A stretch of 64,000 nt of DNA from Acipenser ruthenus (GCF_902713425.1 NC_081209.1:5372001-5436000), one strand, 5' to 3'; shown: positions 1 to 15,243, counted from the stretch's first letter. The notes: generated by a model from the sequence alone, not told the origin. Made by a program: numbers and translations.

Positions 1-3000
1 CCTGGTGAGAGCCGGACTGCGTAACCCAGTACGCATCACAGTGAAAGAGAAAGGAGCCACGGAGAGCAGCACACAGAAAACACCAGCCAGACTGCAGAAC
101 TACTACACGGTGAGAGAGCCCCTCACTAACCCTGCGTGGGGATCATGGGTGAAGAGCAGTAAAATAGGGCTGTTTGTGCACTAATCAAAAATCAAACTGC
201 ATGTAGAAATATGTAAGACAAGAGAGAGGGGTCAGTGATTTTTAAAAACACCTCCACTGCTGTTAAGATCAATTGAATAAACTCATAATAAATGCCAGAA
301 TTTGCATGGGCATTTATTATGAGAGTAAATTCTATTGCTATGCTGCTCACGCAGTAATAGGTTAAACAACAATGTGGAATAACTTTGTGTAGACGCTGAA
401 TTGAATGTGTCTGGGTTATTCCGTTCTTTCTGTTCTCTTACATGTACTCTGTGACATTGCGTTCAGGTCTGCAGAACAGAGGAGAAGTTTAACCTGCTCG
501 TGGCATTTCTTCGACAGCACAAACACGAGAAACACCTGGTTTTCTTCAGGTAGATTTTTATTCTTTAATGGAAAAATGACATTTTGTTTTAAATACTGCT
601 AGCATTGGCTGGATTACTACCCTCTGTTCACTGTTCTGTGCCTCTGTTCCTCTCTCAACAGTACGTGTGCCTGTGTGGAGTATTACGGGAAAGCCTTGGA
701 AGCCTTAGTTAAAAATGGAACGATACTTTGCATTCACGGGAAAATGAAACATAAGCGCAACAAAATCTTTACAGAGTTTCGTAAGTTAAAAAGGTAAAAG
801 ATTGTAATATGGCTGTGAAGCATTTAGTTAAGCCACACCTGTAAGAGCCCTGAAATACCTGGTGTAATAACACATGAATTGTGTGTAGTAAGGCTGTGCA
901 GCATGTTCAGTTCAAATCAATGTAAACCCTTGTATTTAATCCCTTGTATTAATCCTCACACAGGCGTGGAAGTAGAGATGTATAATATCAAGATACTGTA
1001 CATGGAGGGCTCCCGAGTGGCGCATCCAGTAAAAGCACTTGCGTAGAGTGCCGGATGCGCCCTATAGTCTGGACGTCGCGAGTTCGAGTCCAGGCTATTC
1101 CTTTGCCGACCGAGGACGGGATCTCCCAGGATGCGGCGCTCAATTGGCCGAGTGTCGCCCGGGGGGAGGGAGGGTTAGGTCGGCCAGGGGGTCCTCGGCT
1201 CACCGCGCACCAGCGACCCCTGTAGTCTGGCCGGGCACCTGCGGGCTTGCCTGTAAGCTGCCCTAGAGCTGCGTTGTTCTCCAACGCTGTAGCTCTTGGG
1301 TGGCTGCATGATGAGTCCGCAGTGTGAAAAAAAGCAGTCGGCTGACGGCACACGCTTCGGAGGACAGTGTGTGTTCGTCTTCGCCCTCCCGAGTCAGCGC
1401 AGGGGTGGTAGCGGTGAGCTGAGCATAATAAAATAATTGGCCATTCCAAATTGGGAGAAAATAATAAAAAATTGGCAATGACTAAATTAAAAAAAATAAA
1501 ATAAAATAGATACTGTACATGATGCCACGAATTGAAAAACAGTGGGAGATAAGATCTCCAAAGTTCAGTGCAGCGTTGACAAGGTTTCTGTGCCTACCTA
1601 ACGGCTTGTGTGGTTTGTTTTACTTATCATGCTCGTTTGTGTCGTCCCTTTCCTGTAGTGGCATTCTGGTTTGCACTGATGTAATGGCGAGAGGTATCGA
1701 CATTCCTGAGGTTAACTGGGTCTTGCAGTATGACCCTCCAAGCAGTGCCAGGTAGCCGTTTAAAAAATGAAGTCCTTAAAATGCAAACCGTACTCATGAC
1801 CATGGTTAAATACAATCCTATTGTTGTTTTACACTTTATCCAATTGTGTCCAAACTTGGTTAGGAAATTCTTTGCTAAAATTACTGAGCAGAATCTGGGA
1901 TATATATGGTGTGACCTGCTTGTCCACATGTTACATTTTTACATATGGTTTGTGTTGATCTGTGTTTCAGGATTGTGGCAGGAGATGTACAGAATGTTAC
2001 CAGCCTACTGTACTTGTTAGCTCCATATTTATTCAGCAAGAAACTATTCATGCATGCTTAATTATTTTCTAAACGTACTTGGGTTTCATTTCTGCCTGTT
2101 TTGAGAATGTTGTGGCTTTGTTTATAAATATCCATATTTGACGATCTCAAAATGCAGTTAATTTTAGCCCAACATGAACACGCTTTTCTAAAGTGTTACT
2201 GATCAGTTGCTGATTGGTTGATTTTGTTTTTATTCGCAGTTCTTTTGTCCATCGCTGTGGACGGACCGCTCGCATTGGCAATCAGGGCAGTGCTCTTGTA
2301 TTTTTGCTTCCTATGGAAGAATCTTATGTCAACTTCCTGGCCATTAACCAGAAGGTAAGTTTGTACTGGTAAGATCGCTTGCATATTTTAAGCTTGTATC
2401 GTACAATATAAAATGTGAATTTCAGCTCCTAGACAGAATAACAGAGGTATATCCAGTGTTATTAACTGTATTTGAAATGCCTTTACACAGCTAGAAAATT
2501 GCTTTCAGAAATGCATACTGCAGGCTAGGTAATGTTAGCATGAGACTATTGCCATTAGTGTCATGAAAGCCAATGTGGAATCTCATTTGTGTAAGTTTCT
2601 GAAGATTTTCATGGGTATGATTCAGTGTAGCATGTTTTCTTATACTGGTATACATGATGTTCTGCGTTTCCATCTTTTCAAAGTCTTGATATTGTCTGGT
2701 TGCAGTGTCCAATGCAGGAGATGGCCCCCATAAAGGACATGGTAGATGTCCTTCCCAAAGTGAAGTCTCTAGCCATGGCAGACAGAGCTATGTATGAGAG
2801 GGGAATGAGAGCCTTTGTGTCGTGCGTACAAGCATATAACAAACACGAATGCAGCCTCATCTTCAGAGTAAAGGGTAAGCAGTAACAATTTCATGTCAAA
2901 AGGCAGCTGTTTTCTTTTAATTTGACAATTGGCCATTTAAATGTTTTCAAGATCTATAATAAGTTTTTTGTCCGTCTTTTTAAACAGATCTGGACTTTGC

Positions 3001-3790
3001 AAGTATGGCTCGTGGCTTTGCATTGTTAAGATTGCCAAAGATGCCTGAGCTAAAAGGAAAGAGTTTCCCAGGCTTTGTACCCGAACTGATAGACACAGAC
3101 TCCATCCCCTACAAAGATAAGAACAGGGAGAAGCAACGACAGAAGATGCTGGCAGAAATGCGACAGCAGAGACCGCAGGACCGAGTCAGGAAGAATTTTA
3201 CTAAGAACAAGGCGTGGTCCAAACAGAAAACAAGGAAGGACAAGAAGAAAAAGAAAGCAGACAAAAGAAAGAGAGAGGAGGTATATATTAACCTGAAGTT
3301 CTGTTTGAAATGCTGTATTACAGCAGCATACGCACTCACATAGAAGTCGGTTCATCTCTCGCCAATAAAGATTTAATATTTCAAAAAACAAAAACCTCTT
3401 CAGGTACCAAGTTAAATTAGCAGGTATAGTACAGTTTGAAAATATTTCTCATAACTGTACTCTTCAATGTGGATGGGAAAAGCAGATTTAATTAAGGTTG
3501 ATTTTATGGCACGCCAAGCTAAAAGCATTAGATCCCTCATTTAAAATCGGAATGGCCATCTTGCATCAGGTATGAATTATTTATAACTGTTATAAACACT
3601 TTGGTTCTAGGGCTCGGACATTGACGACGAGGATATGGGTGAACTGCTCAAAGACACCCGATTGTTGAAGAAGCTGAAAAAGGGCAAAATCACGGAGGAG
3701 GATTTTGACAAGCAAGTGATAACAGGACCGAAGTCAGAAAACAGAAAGGGAGGCAACCACGAGCAGGATGATTCAGAGGAGGACGAGTAG
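1..3790 (+). CDS. DDX55: DDX55, DEAD-box RNA helicase (3' part, 8 exons)
   Basis: ATP-dependent RNA helicase of the nucleolus, acting in large ribosomal subunit maturation (family knowledge). Exons: 1-109, 467-549, 662-793, 1659-1751, 2240-2354, 2706-2874, 2988-3280, 3611-3790. They join in phase into about 390 residues. The first ~210 residues (Q motif, Walker A, DEAD box) lie left of the window. Visible helicase core 2 motifs are [23 protein letters not shown] (motif V) and [10 protein letters not shown] (motif VI). They are followed by the family's C-terminal extension ([19 protein letters not shown]) and a lysine-rich tail ([15 protein letters not shown]) ending in an acidic EEDE. The order of motifs and the tail match human DDX55 almost residue for residue. 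Exon 2988-3280 can read on into its intron to a near stop, but the [14 protein letters not shown] exon at 3611 restores the known C-terminus. A SINE sits in the intron between exons 3 and 4. Identity is secure; the 5' end is missing because of the window edge. Confidence 0.95.
1005..1507 (+). mobile_element. tRNA-derived SINE, full length, with target-site duplication
   Basis: A ~500-bp insertion in a DDX55 intron. The head (1007-1095) is tRNA-like: an A-box-like stretch near TGGCGCATCCAGT and a B-box GTTCGAGTCC, the two parts of a pol III promoter. The GC-rich body runs to about 1430 and the tail is A/T-rich with TTGGCAATGAC and A-runs. The insert is flanked by a perfect 14-bp direct repeat, AGATACTGTACATG, at 991-1004 and 1508-1521. 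This marks target-primed reverse transcription by a LINE partner and a fairly young insertion. Long reading frames inside it are chance products of GC richness. A 5'-truncated relative lies at 4932-5262 on the other strand. Confidence 0.92.
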
Positions 3791-3806
3791 TGGAAAAGGA
3801 CATGCC

Positions 3807-3812
3807 AATAAA
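3807..3812 (+). terminator. DDX55 polyadenylation signal
   Basis: AATAAA 17 bp after the DDX55 stop codon, followed by a T-rich stretch at 3832-3845. Such a short 3' UTR is plausible for this gene, but another downstream signal could also be used. Confidence 0.6.
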
Positions 3813-4685
3813 TCATTTTGTTACCCTGAGCCTCTTTTTTTATTTATTAAGAAATTACTATAAAGAAAAATGTAATAGTTAGAAAATGCTGACAGCTCAT
3901 TATGTTGGTATTCTAGGATCACTGCATCTCCCAGGATAGCCCAGTGCAGGTCCAGCATTGTTTTCAGTTAGAACCTGCTCGTATCTAGTGGTGGATTACT
4001 GGATCAAGGTTAGTCAGCGGCTCGGTTGGGATTGAATGTTGGAACCCATCATCTCCTGATTCCAACATGTAGACTACAATCTACAAGACTACAAGCACAT
4101 GCATCCTTTGTGCATTCATTGCAGGGGCTGACTCATACATGCTTCAAGCAGTAAGCCGATTGCACCGTTGTTTAGAATAATACTAGAGTGAGATTATTGG
4201 ACCCAAGTCATATATTGGGGGGGAAATGTGTCTAATTTGTAAGCAGCCTGATGTTCAACAAAGCAAGTGCTACCTTTTTGTCAAGCCAGCTTCAGACTCC
4301 AGATGCAGACCTCTTCCAGCAGTGCAATGATGGCTTCTTTGCAGCTTTGATGTATGTGATCTTGTAGGAATGATCGCGTGCGCTAGGTAAAGAATCTCAT
4401 TCCAGTCTAAAAGGCAAGCAACCTTCTTGGTACGTGGTGCTTTATATGTAATCAATGATACATGAGCGGTTGTGGATTTGCTGTGTTACATACCATAGAG
4501 AAGTGTGGATATTACACAAATGGCCACACAGCCTGGAGAGTGTTAATGGGTAAAAAAATTGAAATTGGGTAATGGGATTTAACTAGTGTGGGATTAACTT
4601 TTTTTTTTTTAAACGGGTCTTGTTAAAAGGCTCTCTTTTAAGCAGTTGTAACACTACACATTATGCTAGACTTCTTCACAAGAAT
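3813..4685. other. Intergenic, DDX55 to EIF2B1 (convergent 3' ends)
   Basis: About 870 bp between the two convergent polyadenylation signals. I see no conserved coding stretch, RNA gene or clear repeat. There is a G-run at 4217-4223 and a T-run near 4601. The short open frame on the minus strand around 4270-4455 has no recognisable similarity and is likely chance. Confidence 0.6.
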
Positions 4686-4691
4686 TTTATT
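4686..4691 (-). terminator. EIF2B1 polyadenylation signal
   Basis: TTTATT on the + strand, i.e. AATAAA on the minus strand, 14 bp beyond the EIF2B1 stop codon. Confidence 0.6.
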
Positions 4692-4704
4692 ATGATCAGT
4701 GGTG

Positions 4705-7554
4705 TTACAAATAAAGTTTGATGAGTTCGTCGCTCACGGCTGATGGGGTCAGCACCCCTAGATCTGTGAAGAGGAGGGTGATCAAGGAAGGGGGCGTGTA
4801 ATCAATCATTGGATGCTCCTCTGCAAGATTGTTTGATTTCTTCAGTGTGTCTGCCTTGTACTGAAAAAGTAAAAGTATCACTTATAAGCTTTTCTAGAAC
4901 AACAGCGCTACATTAAATAAATCAGAGAGTATGTTTTTTTTTTTTTTTAATTTTCAATTGATTTTACCCAGTTTTTCTCCCAATTTGAAAAAACCAATTG
5001 TATTTAGGCTCAGCTCACCGCTTGCACCCCCACGCTGACTCAGGAGCGGCGAAGATTAACACACGCTGTCCTCCGAAACGTGCCGTCAACCGACCGCTTC
5101 TTTTCACTCTACAGGCCCGTCATGCAGCCAATCGAGAGCTACAGCGTCGGAGGACAACGCAGCTCTGGTCATCTTACAGGCAAGCCCGCAGGCGCCCAGC
5201 CAGTCTACAGGGGTCGCCGGTGTACGGTGGGTCGAGAACACCCTGGCCGACCTAAGCCCCAATTTTTCAAAAAAGTTTTTACCTTGAACTTGTCTGGAAC
5301 ATCTTGTTGATTCAGCGGGAAAAGCCTGACAAACTTGAAACTTTCCGCTACCGCATAAAACGGTTTGTTGTGTGCTTTGGAGCACACTGCCAGTTGGTAT
5401 GTTCCAATCTGCAAAAACAAACATGAATAATCTGGCAAGGTGCGCAAGCATTAAACATGCAAGTTTACAAACAGCCAAGACAAACACCTTGTTAATGATG
5501 CCTCCGCTTTCTACAACTCCTTCTGCACCCACTATCACCAGGTCCACCTTCTCCACGACGTACCTGCAGCAAACAAAACAAATCCATTGTGTGAGAAGTT
5601 CAGGGTGGGGCTGGATCACCTTTAGCAATTACAGTTAAACACTTTATACAGGAGAACCACAGGCAGACGTACCCAACTGCAGCATCAAGGATCACTGTTA
5701 CTGGAACATTAAGCTTTCTTAAGGCATCAGCCATGTGCTGCCTGCAACAGAGAGAATAGAAATACTGTTTTAATAAAAAAAACTAATGCAAGATCATACA
5801 GAGAACTTAAGGATGGACATCCCTGGTTTATATTAGGAATTAAAGTTAAAAACAGGCAGCATCTTCACAGTATTTTTCTGTATTTACTTTGTGCCACCAC
5901 TGACAAGTTCAGGAGTTTCCATTGTGTTTAAATGTACTTGCCCTGCTGAGTCTGGTTGTGATTCTGTCACGAAGACAGTGAAACGTTTCTTAGCTGCAGC
6001 TGCTTTCTCTAACACTCGCAGAACAACCCTCGAATAGGAATGTGTTAGTATAATCTAGAGGGGAAATGGATAATGTTATAAGAAACATTGATTTAACAAA
6101 CACTTTTACTATTAATTGCACCTTCCTCGGGGTCTGAATGTTCTGTACAAGACAGCAAAATGCACATGGTATTGCGTTTTCAAATTGTGCATAACTTTTC
6201 TACACGACAGAAATCAACTGACTGCAAGAAAACTGGTTTAGTAGCCTTTCCACTAAAGGAACCAGCTGCATTTCATTAAACCAACTATGTTTACAACATA
6301 GGAGAAGCTGGCTCTACTTTATCTAGTGATCATTTTTGCAATCTATGCTATATTGCAAATGAAAATATTTAGAAAAATCTGAATACTTACAGCTCCGTCT
6401 TTTATGAATGTGTGGCACAGTTTAGCAACCTTGTCTCTCGAAAGTGAAATTTTTTTCAAGAAAAGTTCTCCCCTTACGATCATCACTTTCTTGCACTGTG
6501 ATAAATCCTGTGAAAGAAAAGAGTTTGGAAAAGATCAGAACAGCGGCTTTCAGTCTCCCACCCCAACTCCCTTCTTTCAAAGTGCTGTTAATACAAAGCT
6601 TGAGATTCAAGCACACTAACTGGATGCTCCAGAGACGCAAGGCTGATGAAGCGAAGGAACAGCTCCCCTCCGGAAGACACGGCCACCGAGGAGTCTACGC
6701 TTGTCAGCTTGTCGATAGCTTTAGTCAGGTTCTCTCTCAAGCCTAGAATCGTTTCACCTGGAACAAAGAACAGCGGGCTTTACAGTGTGCGAAATGTGCT
6801 GGCGGAAAAACCTGCCAACCTTCAAAGGATGAGGGGCTGTTAAAAAGCTGGTGTACAACATGGCTTGTACAAATGAAGGGGTGATTACCTTTGTCTCTCT
6901 TCAAAAACTCCAAGAGAGTACGGATGGCTGCCACGGCTGAGGCCACGTCTGTGTTTTCGCGCATTTGGGTTTTGAAATACTCAACAAGCTCTGTAACAAA
7001 AGAGATCTTTTAGTTTACTGTCTTACTGGCTTAATGGTAAATTGTGATTCATCCCATCTTCTTGGCTAACCAGATCTAGACCCGCAAGTATTCAAATTGA
7101 GACCTACTGCCGGTTAGATAACTTATACAATTAAGCATTAAGTTCTGGAATGCGGGCACCTACCCATTTTAGTAACAGCAAGGTAATTATATAAAAGAAG
7201 ACTAGGTGCAGGACAAGTTCATGTACCCACTACCCCCAGTGACACATTCTTTTTTTTTCTCCAGGCATGCTGGTACAAAACTAGCACAGGTCCTTTCTAC
7301 CCATCTCCAGCTGTGCTTGGATGATGCAGTGACAAGGGTTGTGCAACCTTGCCAACACGCATCAAGTCATTCATTACAAAACACCAAACCTCATTTCAAA
7401 AACACACGATTAAAACCGAAGACAGCTTCTAACGATTATTCAAATGTGTATGTTGCATTACAATCAACAAATAATTATCAAGATCATTTAATACATCGAA
7501 TAACCATTACAAGCTTACACTGATGAATCAGATTACCATACCTTCGTCATCCAT
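4705..7554 (-). CDS. EIF2B1: EIF2B1, translation initiation factor eIF2B subunit alpha
   Basis: Regulatory alpha subunit of the eIF2B guanine-nucleotide exchange factor. It senses phosphorylated eIF2 and helps shut down initiation in stress (family knowledge). Exons in transcript order: 7542-7554, 6889-6990, 6621-6757, 6391-6507, 5942-6054, 5673-5741, 5488-5563, 5283-5408, 4705-4860. They total 909 nt, 302 aa plus stop; human is 305 aa. Start is ATG GAT GAC GAA (MDDEELVEYF). Visible blocks are [86 protein letters not shown] and [18 protein letters not shown]. All follow the human protein. The junction between exons 5 and 6 is ambiguous between a GC donor and a weak GT donor that encode the same protein (see findings). 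A SINE lies about 20 bp beyond the donor of exon 8. The gene is divergent from GTF2H3 and convergent with DDX55. Confidence 0.95.
4932..5262 (-). mobile_element. tRNA-derived SINE, 5'-truncated, minus strand
   Basis: Read on the minus strand, this stretch is roughly 80-85% alike by eye to the body and tail of the SINE at 1005-1507. It shares GGTCGGCCAGG, CGACCCCTGTAG, TGCGGGCTTGCCTGTAAG, CGGAGGACAG and GTGAGCTGAG, then the AATTGGGAGAAAA tail, which appears as a T-run on the + strand at 4934-4948. The tRNA-like head is absent. I found no clear target duplication. It lies in the last intron of EIF2B1. Confidence 0.85.
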
Positions 7555-8103
7555 GTCTTCAAATTTGTATTTAGTCTTTTTCCACCAGATCAAATATTAA
7601 GCGAACAGCCGGGAAGCAAAGAACACACGAGTAGTCTTAGTATTCTCCTCTCGTGTCAGCAACCTACCCATAGAGCAGAAAACACACATTAATATAGCAT
7701 GATAAAAAAAAAAAAAAACTATTTATCACGGCATAAACACAATTAACGTGATTTTTCCTGTGTTTTTTTTTTTTTAACTGCAAGAAAATTTTATAAAAAA
7801 CAGAATGGAATTATTTGACAGACGGACACGTTGGGAGGTTCTTCAAAATAACACGCTAAATAGATCACTGTTTAAAGTTTGATATTTTAAAACTCCATTT
7901 TATCCCTGTAACACAATTTTGTTAAAATATGTTAAAAATGACCTTTTGAAACGCTTTTAGGCTGGCATTAGTTATTAAAAAAAGAAGCTTGGTCTCCTGT
8001 TGTCGCTGGTTAATGACGTTACCACACTGCGACCCACTACGAGTGAGATACTGAGATGCTGTCAACCGATTTGAGAAAGAAAGTGATCTGAGTTTTGACA
8101 GGT
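7555..8103. promoter_or_regulatory. EIF2B1/GTF2H3 divergent promoter region
   Basis: About 550 bp separate the start codons of two head-to-head housekeeping genes, so a shared bidirectional promoter is likely (inference). The stretch 7990-8070 is the least AT-rich part and holds a CRE-like TGACGTTA. The rest is AT-rich with A- and T-runs at 7705-7718 and 7763-7776. No TATA box can be assigned with confidence. Confidence 0.45.
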
Positions 8104-11628
<3,525 letters not shown>

Positions 11629-11767
11629 CCTTCAACCGGAAACTGCTCTGAACATACAGAAATGAACTAAGGGTGACATCATGGCTCGATGGAATATCTG
11701 TATTATAAGTGGATATTGGTTGTTTGCATTTTTTTTTTCATTTCTCTTCTTGGTGGTTATTTTTTGT

Positions 11768-11777
11768 AATAAATAAA
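11768..11777 (+). terminator. GTF2H3 polyadenylation signals (overlapping pair)
   Basis: AATAAATAAA gives two overlapping AATAAA hexamers, about 140 bp after the GTF2H3 stop, followed by a T-rich run at 11811-11820. Confidence 0.6.
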
Positions 11778-12087
11778 ATGATGTATTTTTCAAAAGCATG
11801 AAACTCTTGTCTTTTTTTCTTGCCCATCAAATATTACATATGCACACAAGCTGTATATTTCTGTAACTTTAGAATGTTTATAGAAATGATGTACTATCCA
11901 ACATTGTGGTTTAGAAGCGTGGAGTCGATGCCTGAAGACTTATAACTTACTTAAACAGGCTGGATCTGTTTTCTCTCAATGGAATTTAGGTTTGCATGTG
12001 GAATTGATTTCCATCCCATAAGGATCCAGTCCACCAGAAAGTTCTTAGATCCCATCCAGTGAAGGAGCCTACAACCAACAACTGCAC

Positions 12088-12163
12088 GTGGATTTCTTAG
12101 TACCTTGTGTGCACACTACTGCGGGCAGTCTCACACTGTTTTTTAAAGTACTAAGGAAACCAC
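12088..12163. repeat. Imperfect inverted repeat (hairpin)
   Basis: GTGGATTTCTTAGTACCTT at 12088-12106 is nearly the reverse complement of AAAGTACTAAGGAAACCAC at 12145-12163. There are few mismatches over ~19 bp and a ~38-bp loop. It may be a relic of a small DNA transposon or a chance hairpin. Confidence 0.4.
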
Positions 12164-12294
12164 AAATGCCTGTCATGTAGTTTGTAAACTGCACAGGTCA
12201 GTTTACTGCATCCACAAGTTGTCAATATGTGTGTTTCACAATTTAAAACACATTGGATCACATGTGTTTTGTTCATCTTTCTTAAGTTTACGTA

Positions 12295-12353
<59 letters not shown>
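12295..12353. repeat. (AAT)n microsatellite
   Basis: Near-perfect AAT repeat of about 20 units in the GTF2H3-NFKBIL1 spacer. Confidence 0.95.
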
Positions 12354-12354
<1 letters not shown>

Positions 12355-13218
12355 GTTAGAATAACTTCATTTATAATTTCTTTTTTTAATCTCATGCACA
12401 ATACACACGTCTCTGCTGCATTCTCTGTGTACTTAGTATTACACCGTAGCTACGGAACCAAAAGTGTTTCCTTCGTTGTTTCAGTCAGGTAAGTTTTGTC
12501 AGGAACGCAGTGTTGCATTCTTAATAGTCCGGTAGAGACGTCTAGCCGCTTTATGTTTGAGAATTGGGGTTTAATCAGAAGATACAAACTCCACTGGTTA
12601 CTCTGTCAACAAGACTAACCAAATAATAGAAAAAAATGTGACGTATCTTATAGTTAATTCACCAAAATCCCAGATGATTTATAAATAAGGCTAGACGGCA
12701 CAGTTCCAGGACTAAGCTACAGGCCCTGTTTGAGGTTGGCAACATTGATGTGCTGTTATGTGGTATTGTGTATTTCTATGTGACGGGATGTCTTGTTGGG
12801 GAAAGGAAACGTCATTTAACTTCGTGAAGCCCGCAGACGTATATTACCAAGTGACTGACGCGATTTATTATTAGAACTTAATTTCCGACATGTTGACAGA
12901 AATGTTGCTTACTGCCTGTAATTAAACTCTGTAGTACGATGTTCTATCTATGTACAGTTTGTTTGAAGTATATGCCAATGAATCAGTGACACATTCCCAC
13001 ATGTGTTCATGTTAAACCTAAGCACCTAGTTTAACTTGTGGTTGGTAATCCTTGATAAGAAAGTTGCATAAAGTAACATTTTCTGTGCTATTTTTCAACT
13101 CGACATGAGCTAATGGACAGACATGTATCTTCAGGCATGACTGTAATACCATTATTAAAGCGAGGGTGACCTAGGCTTTCTGTTAATGTTATTCCTGTCC
13201 ACCCCACGCAGCGTATCC

Positions 13219-15243
13219 ATGGCCTCTCGGAAGCAGAAGCGAGTGTTGCGATATGTGGAGGAAGGCAGCCTGCTGAAGCTGAAATCCTATCTGCGTAAAC
13301 ACCCGGATATTGAGCTGAATTTCACGAAGGGGAGTAAGGGGCGCACTCCTCTTCACTTGGCCTGCTCGCTGGGGGATGATGCTGTGCTCAGACTGCTGTT
13401 AAAGTGGGGCGCAGACCCTTTGAGCAAAGACCGCAAAGGGGATACCCCATTACACCTGGCAGCGAACAGGGCACTCAAGCATGGCAAGAGGGGTACGTTG
13501 TGACGCACACATGTGCAAAAGACCAAGGTCACAGACCATGGCTAAACAGCAAGGACTCTCATTGCAAGCTCACAAAGGCATCCTTCTGTTGTAGCAGCAG
13601 AACTCAGAATGCTTGCAAACATCATATCAAGGAAAGGAATATTGTGAGAACTCCTTTGTGTTACGTACTTAATGGCAATAAGGGTAGGAACAGAACGTTT
13701 TTAAACTCGCAACTAAAACCACAAGTTTCTAATAGTCTACTGGAGTTTTAACTCAAATATAAACTGTTGTACAAAAAAAAGCTCTGTATGTCTGTAACTG
13801 TCATTGTTGTTCTTTCAAACATCCCTTTTGTTTCTTCAGCCTATGATGACCTGGTGGTCCCTTTAAGAAAGCGCTGTCCTGTTGCTATGGAGACGCCAAA
13901 TCGAGCAGGAGTAACACCACAGGATACACTGCAGTGGATGAAAGAGGAACAGGTCAGTCTGACCCTGCGCTTTCACCCATTCCAGGTTTTACTACAAGCT
14001 TGATTAGCCACGGTGTATAGGTAACAAGCTCAGGCGTGTCTTATTAAAATCATAGTAAAACCCAGGAATTGATCAAACTGCTGTGCAATGAGAGTCTTAT
14101 TTCCATGCCTGTGATTCACTCTAGAAAAGCCCCTAATGAGTGTGTTTGCTTCCTTCAGTTCCAGAAGTCTCCAGGAAGGGGAGAAAGCTCCAAAAAAGCA
14201 GATCCAGAAAAAGAGTGGCGCAATAAGCTCTTTGGAGAATGCCAGGATGAGTTCTTTGAGACTTTTGGGCAGTACGAGGGTAAGACATTTCACAGGTTTC
14301 TTCTTTCTACAGCAGGATAGCTATGGGAGTGAGCGGCTATTCTAATCATTCTCATTCATTTCTCAAGGATATACTGCTGGGGCACACATCTCCCCCAGCT
14401 CTCTCTATAGAAGGAAAGGTTTGTGTGCAAGCAGCCTGATAACTCAGCCCAGAGCTTCTATAAGGTTCAGTGTATGCCGTTGGTATGAATTAACCAGCTC
14501 AGAGGGATAAAAAATATATACTACTAACTTAGATTACACAAATTTTAGTTTTACTTTTAGAATAAGAAAGTGACTCCACTTTGTCTGGTAAATCTGATAG
14601 TATTCTTTGCCAAACAATTTTTTTATTTTTTTCATTTAAATGTGCTTTTTCTCCCCCACCCTTAACAGAAGATTTGTCCTGGGAGGAGAGAGAGTCAGAG
14701 AATTTTATTGACTGGGCTGACCGCATCAGGCAGGAATACAGTCGGAAGCGAGCACAATCTGAGCGGGAGGCAGCTGGAGCAGCTTCCGGGAGCCAGAAAA
14801 AGAACCGGAAAAAAGAGTCGGAATCCGAGGCACGGAGCCGACTGGAATTCCAGGCTAAACTGGAAGCTGAACATGCAGCTTACTTGGCCCGTGCTGCCAG
14901 AAAAGAGGAGGAAATACGTAAGGGGAAGAAGGAGAGATATGAGGAAAAGTGCACAGCTACTTTCCGGGGGGAATCAGAATCTCGGCTTGGCTATTCAGAC
15001 ATTCCCTGGCCGTCTCCTCTGGGCTCTGTTCAGGAGATGGTGGCTGTGATGCTTCACGGAGTGGATCGTGTCAATAAGACCGCCTTCAGGAAGTTTCTGA
15101 TGCGACAGCAGACTCTTTGGCACCCAGACAAGTTTGCGCAGCGCTGCGGAGCTCGTTTAGAGGAAGGCGAGCGAGGCAGGATCCTGGACACGGTCACTGC
15201 GCTCTCGCAGGAGCTCAACAAGCTAGCTGAGAATGCCAAGTGA
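13219..15243 (+). CDS. NFKBIL1: NFKBIL1, NF-kappa-B inhibitor-like 1 (IkBL)
   Basis: Nuclear ankyrin-repeat protein linked to NF-kB signalling and mRNA processing (family knowledge). Exons: 13219-13492, 13840-13952, 14159-14279, 14669-15243. They total 1083 nt, 360 aa; human has 381. I chose the start ATGGCCTCTCGG (MASRKQKRVLRYVEEG) because an acceptor-like CCCCACGCAG lies 7 bp before it. An in-frame ATG also exists at 13186. Residues ~35-90 hold two ankyrin repeats (GRTPLHLACSLGDDAVLRLLLKWGAD, then GDTPLHLAANRAL; both motifs are visible in exon 1). Exon 4 encodes a long Glu/Arg/Lys-rich helix and the conserved C-terminus (YSDIPWPSP, TLWHPDKFAQR, ALSQELNKLAENAK) typical of IkBL. The HPDKF stretch resembles a J-domain HPD motif. 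No break is seen. The gene sits between GTF2H3 and TCTN2, whereas in human it is in the MHC class III region. Confidence 0.93.

Larger units (their letters stand above)
11778..13218. other. Intergenic, GTF2H3 to NFKBIL1
   Basis: About 1.4 kb without a recognisable protein exon. It holds an (AAT)n microsatellite (12295-12353), a short inverted repeat (12088-12163) and a strong splice-donor-like site, CAG|GTAAGT, at 12488/12489. The latter could end an untranslated first exon of NFKBIL1, joined to the acceptor CCCCACGCAG at 13212 just before the start codon (inference). Confidence 0.5.

Noticed and set aside
988-1449. 153-codon minus-strand frame
   Set aside because: It lies wholly inside a SINE and is a product of its GC-rich body.
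5104-5628. 174-codon minus-strand frame
   Set aside because: It is EIF2B1 exons 8 and 7 read through an intron and a SINE; the real gene is spliced.
13404-13751. 115-codon plus-strand frame overlapping NFKBIL1 exon 1
   Set aside because: It is an out-of-frame shadow of the ankyrin-repeat exon running into its intron.
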